Shown here in pieces: positions 1-7,008 of a stretch of 7,008 nt of DNA. The DNA is taken from contig JBEKUI010000242.1 of the NCBI GenBank assembly GCA_049515175.1, positions 1 to 7,008 on the forward strand. The letters are read 5' to 3'. Positions within the stretch are counted from its first letter, which is position 1, and the number at the start of each line of letters is the position of its first letter. Below the pieces are notes generated by a model. It was not told the origin of the DNA. It did no database searches and worked only from the letters and a program-made list of their open reading frames with translations. Position numbers and translations under genes: made by a program. This stretch comes from JACQNR01 sp049515175 (lineage in GTDB: Bacteria; Acidobacteriota; Terriglobia; UBA7540).

Positions 1-4142
<4,142 letters not shown>

Positions 4143-4146
<4 letters not shown>

Positions 4147-5060
4147 GGGTTCTGATCGCTGAAGACGAGATGGTGTCGAGGCGGATGCTCGAAGTCCTGC
4201 TGGGGAAATGGGGCCACGAAGTCATCGTGGCCTCGGACGGGATGGAGGCCTGGGAAGCTCTCCGGCAGAAAGACCCGCCGAGGCTCGCCATCCTGGATTG
4301 GATGATGCCGGGGATGGATGGCGTCGAGATCTGCCGGGAGATTCGAAAGCCCAGCGAGCGTCCCTATACGTACATCGTCCTCTTGACCGGGAAGGATCGA
4401 AAGCAGGACATCGTAGAGGGATTGGAAGCGGGCGCGGACGAATACCTCTGCAAACCTTTTGACCACGACGAGCTGCGCGCCCGTGTGCGGGCCGGCTGCC
4501 GTATTGTGGAGCTTCAGGAGTGTGTGGCCATGACGCTGGAAGAGCTGCGAGCTCAAGCCACCCACGACGCCCTGACCAGCCTTTGGAATCGCTCCGCCAT
4601 TCTCGATATCCTGCAACGCGAACTGGCGCGCAGCGAGCGGGAAAGTTCCACGGTCAGTGTCGTACTGGCCGATGTGGACCACTTCAAGCAAGTCAACGAC
4701 TCACAGGGCCATCGCGCCGGGGACGCCGTTTTGCGCGAGGTCACCCGGAGGATGCAATCGCTCGTCCGGCCTTACGATGCGTTGGGGCGGTACGGAGGAG
4801 AGGAATTCATGGTGGTGGTTCCCGGGACGGACCTTGCCGGGGGACAGGCGCTCGCCGAGCGGCTTCGCGCCGGGGTCGACACGGAGCCCGTGGAGAGTCC
4901 CGGAGGACCCCTTCACATCACGGTCAGCTTCGGCGTGGCGGTGAACAAAGGAACCAAGGCCATCGACCCACTCATCCAATCCGCAGACGAAGCTCTCTAT
5001 CGGGCAAAGAGCCGGGGCCGTAATTGCGTGGAAGCAGCCCTCTCGTGCGTGGCGCATTAG
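4143..5060 (+). CDS. REC-GGDEF response regulator, diguanylate cyclase
   Basis: Predicted cytoplasmic response regulator of 305 residues that makes cyclic-di-GMP from two GTP when phosphorylated. The receiver domain (residues 1-118) has the acidic pocket E7/D8, phosphoacceptor D52 in LDWMMPGMDG, T82 and K104 in LCKPF. A helical linker (about 119-138) leads to the GGDEF domain (about 139-300), which opens with HDALTSLWNR. That domain has metal-binding D177, N185/D186 in FKQVND, D194, and a catalytic GGEEF at 218-222, an active variant of GGDEF. RPYD at 209-212, five residues before GGEEF, fits the RxxD inhibitory site through which c-di-GMP limits its own synthesis. The start is set by the AGGTGA site seven bases upstream. 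An open frame runs back to 4029, but those 38 extra codons lie inside the kinase HPt region and have no receiver-like character. The ATGA overlap with the kinase implies one operon and a cognate pair. The layout is a single-REC version of PleD/WspR-type cyclases. Confidence 0.95.
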
Positions 5061-5117
5061 GTCGAAGGAAAGAATGCCACCGGGTTTCCGCTCCGGCACG
5101 AAGGGTCTGAGGTCATC

Positions 5118-5142
5118 GAGCCGCGCTTGCCGCGCCGGACTC
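5118..5142. terminator. Imperfect GC-rich hairpin in the convergent gap (possible weak bidirectional terminator)
   Basis: GAGCCGCGC pairs with GCG, CGG and CTC across a TTGCC loop, giving nine base pairs with two single-base bulges (C5135 and A5139). It sits in the 108-bp gap (5061-5168) between the stops of the diguanylate cyclase and receptor genes, where a shared terminator would be expected. No T-tract follows on either strand, so a classical intrinsic terminator is not supported. A structure used with Rho, or chance pairing in GC-rich DNA, remains possible. I see nothing else notable in this gap. Confidence 0.22.
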
Positions 5143-5168
5143 CTGCCAGGGATTTCTGCGACAGGGCG

Positions 5169-7008
5169 CTAGAAGTTGAACGTTACCTGGAAATCGATAC
5201 GGCGGTTGGCCGCCGATGAGGACCAGGGCCCGCCCGCGATGCCAGTCGATGTGCCGAAGAACGGCGAGTTGAGGTTGCCCACCGGGGGCGCCAGGTTCAC
5301 GAAGTTGAAGATGTTCCGCGCCGAGGCGGTGAAGGTGATGTTGTAGCGCCGGTTGGTAGTCGCGTCACCCCATCCCCCGAAGCCGCCGCCGCCCGTCAAT
5401 CCGCCGGGCCCCAGCCCGCCTCCGTGTCGTCCGCGATCACCCCCACCAACCCCGCCCCTGCCCGAACGGCCATCCATCTTCCTCCCGAAGCCAATCGTCT
5501 TGCTGAGGCGCACATTCATCGTAAACAGATTGGGGCCGGTGCCATAGTTGATCGGCACGAGGGTCTGGCCGGGCTTCGGCGCGGTGTCGAAGATCCCCCA
5601 GATGGTTGGGACAATGCTGGGGAGGGTGAGGTCCGTCGCCAGCGCCGGGCGGTCGTTGAAGATGGAATCGCCATTCAGATCTCGACCCAAGGTGAAGTTA
5701 AAGGGCCGACCCGAAGCGGCCACGATGAAAGGGCTAATACGGAAAGCACGCGGCAAGCCAAGGGAGCCGCCCAGGAAGGCCCGGTGCCGGGTGTCGAAGC
5801 CCGCCCGGCCGTAATTGGCTCGGAGATCGTACTGGTTCACGGGGAAGCTGGAGGCTCCCGCCGTATTGCTGTTGGCATAGCTGAGCGTGTAGTTGCTGAA
5901 CAGGGAAAGTTTCGCTCCCATGCGCACGTTCATGTTCGCAATCACTTGATTCTGCTGGAAGACGCCGTCGGATTCGTAGTTGTAGATGTTCCCCACGTTC
6001 CCGTACGGCCGGACGCCGCTCGTGGGATCGGCAGGGTCGAAGGTCCCGGGAAGGGGCGCGTTAATGTTGCGAGTCAGGAACTGGTGAAGACCGCGCGAAT
6101 TGAGATAGGTGACGGAGGCCGTGACGGTCTTCGTCATCTGGCGCTCAATACTGGCGGCACTCTGCATCAAGTAGGGCGCGCGGAGGCTCCGGTCCAGCCG
6201 GTAAACCGTCGGTAGCGCTTGATTTCCCAGGAGCGCGTTGGGATCGAGGATGCTGGGAAAGAAGTTGGGATCTGTGACCACGTACTGTTGCTGATTGATC
6301 CCATTCAGCTGTTGCGCTTGCAGCATCAGATCCTGTCCGAATCGGTCGTAGAAGATCCCGAAACCCGCGCGCACGACGGTCTTGGGCTGAGTCTTGCCGG
6401 CGCGGCCGAGCCCCCAGGCGAGGCCCACACGGGGCGCGAAGTCGGCATGGTCGCTGATTCCGTTCTGGGTCTCGTATCGAACACCCATACTGAGGGAAAG
6501 GTTGGGCCGAAGTCGCCAATCATCTTCGGCGTAGATGCCCACATCGACCCGAGTGACCTCGGCGCGGGGATTTCCGGCGATGATGGAGAACTGGTCCGCT
6601 CCCCCGCCCGCGGCGCGGATTTGCGCCGGCGTCCATCCCTGCTGGAGTCCCTGCTCAGTGATTTGGTAGGTATCCAGGGAACCGAAGGTGAAAGTGCCAT
6701 TGAAGTTGGAATTGGAGTTGGTCGACTGGTCGATCACCTGCAAGCGTCCGCCCAGCTTCACGAGGTGTTTGCCGAGGGCAATGGATGTGTAGTTCTGGAG
6801 GGTACTGTGACGGTGGAGGTAGTGAGCCGTGCCCACGCTATTTCCGCCCCCGGTGAAGGCGCTCAGCACGTTGACGGTGGGGTCGAAGTTCTGTGCCACC
6901 TGGTCCGTGCTTTGGCGTTGGTAGCGGAAGCTCGTCTCGTTCGCCGCCCTTTCACCCAGCATTTGGCTGTCGGTTACCTGGATGGTGTGCTCGGTGGCCT
7001 TCTGGCCG
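5169..7008 (-). CDS. TonB-dependent receptor / Oar-like outer-membrane beta-barrel protein, 5' partial
   Basis: C-terminal 612 or so residues of a large outer-membrane barrel, read right to left. The frame stays open to the right edge: 15 codons (GQKATEHTIQVTDSQ) precede the first in-frame ATG at 6960-6962. That Met is therefore likely internal, and the signal peptide, any carboxypeptidase-regulatory-like domain and the plug lie outside. Residues below count from it. Alternating strand segments fit a barrel, for example IALGKHLVKLGGRLQ (61-75), VRAGFGIFYDRFG (197-209) and MNVRLSKTIGFG (482-493). ASGRPFNFTLGRD and NGDSIFNDRP (416-439) form a signature I associate with acidobacterial Oar-like receptors. 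A glycine-rich tract (501-532) precedes the penultimate strand (YNITFTASARNIFN). The protein ends in RRIDFQVTFNF, whose terminal Phe fits a BAM-dependent beta-signal. Such proteins are placed in TonB/ExbBD-driven uptake by family, but the substrate cannot be read here. The gene converges on the signalling operon and is probably a separate transcript. Confidence 0.88.
   Translation of the reverse strand, partial: GQKATEHTIQVTDSQMLGERAANETSFRYQRQSTDQVAQNFDPTVNVLSAFTGGGNSVGTAHYLHRHSTLQNYTSIALGKHLVKLGGRLQVIDQSTNSNSNFNGTFTFGSLDTYQITEQGLQQGWTPAQIRAAGGGADQFSIIAGNPRAEVTRVDVGIYAEDDWRLRPNLSLSMGVRYETQNGISDHADFAPRVGLAWGLGRAGKTQPKTVVRAGFGIFYDRFGQDLMLQAQQLNGINQQQYVVTDPNFFPSILDPNALLGNQALPTVYRLDRSLRAPYLMQSAASIERQMTKTVTASVTYLNSRGLHQFLTRNINAPLPGTFDPADPTSGVRPYGNVGNIYNYESDGVFQQNQVIANMNVRMGAKLSLFSNYTLSYANSNTAGASSFPVNQYDLRANYGRAGFDTRHRAFLGGSLGLPRAFRISPFIVAASGRPFNFTLGRDLNGDSIFNDRPALATDLTLPSIVPTIWGIFDTAPKPGQTLVPINYGTGPNLFTMNVRLSKTIGFGRKMDGRSGRGGVGGGDRGRHGGGLGPGGLTGGGGFGGWGDATTNRRYNITFTASARNIFNFVNLAPPVGNLNSPFFGTSTGIAGGPWSSSAANRRIDFQVTFNF
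5367..5462 (-). repeat. Glycine-rich low-complexity tract in the receptor
   Basis: Codes for a 32-residue tract in which 20 residues are Gly, mixed with Arg, Asp, His, Leu, Pro, Phe and Trp. It is not an exact tandem repeat, but runs such as GGVGGGD, HGGGLGPGG and GGGGFGG recur. It lies between the strand NVRLSKTIGFG and the penultimate strand starting at RRYNITFT. If the last strand ends in the periplasm, as in known TonB-dependent receptors, this tract falls at a periplasmic turn, where only a few residues are usual. Confidence 0.8.

Noticed and set aside
5061..5168. Classical intrinsic terminator in the convergent gap
   Set aside because: The best hairpin is bulged and neither strand has a following T-tract, so only a low-confidence hairpin is listed.
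5424..6215. 263-codon open frame on the plus strand opposite the receptor
   Set aside because: It has no recognisable fold or start signal, and it lies opposite well-supported beta-barrel coding sequence. It is a shadow frame.

Overview
The window is GC-rich bacterial DNA that is almost fully coding. It holds parts or all of three genes: two co-directional signalling genes on the plus strand, and one outer-membrane receptor gene converging on them from the minus strand. The best guess for the host is an Acidobacteriota-like Gram-negative. The receptor resembles the Oar-like TonB-dependent receptors abundant in that phylum, with a DLNGDSIFNDRP signature, a glycine-rich stretch near the C-terminus and a terminal Phe. 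The kinase's OB-like extracytoplasmic sensor is also of a type I associate with Acidobacteria and neighbouring phyla. This assignment rests on recalled family resemblance, not on a search.

Positions 1-4146 (+) encode the C-terminal 1,381 or so residues of a large membrane-bound hybrid histidine kinase whose start lies outside the window. Visible in order are two OB-fold-like sensor repeats, one transmembrane helix, four PAS domains, a HisKA/HATPase core, two receiver domains and a C-terminal HPt domain. All phosphorelay residues are present. Positions 4143-5060 (+) encode a 305-residue response regulator with REC and GGDEF domains, that is, a diguanylate cyclase with an intact GGEEF active site and an RxxD inhibitory site. 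The two genes overlap by ATGA, and a good ribosome binding site for the second lies inside the end of the first. The simplest reading is one pathway: an envelope and/or PAS-sensed signal drives a His-Asp-His-Asp relay that ends in control of cyclic-di-GMP synthesis.

Positions 5061-5168 are a 108-bp convergent intergenic gap. It holds one imperfect GC-rich hairpin without a T-tract. Positions 5169-7008 (-) encode the C-terminal 612 or so residues of a TonB-dependent receptor-like beta-barrel whose N-terminus is beyond the right edge. Nothing in the sequence links the receptor functionally to the signalling pair.

I found no RNA genes, mobile elements, CRISPR arrays or attachment sites. No wholly novel system is evident. 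The points most worth following up are the duplicated OB-like sensor, the NifL-like PAS2, the kinase to c-di-GMP coupling, and the long glycine-rich insert predicted at a periplasmic turn of the receptor barrel.
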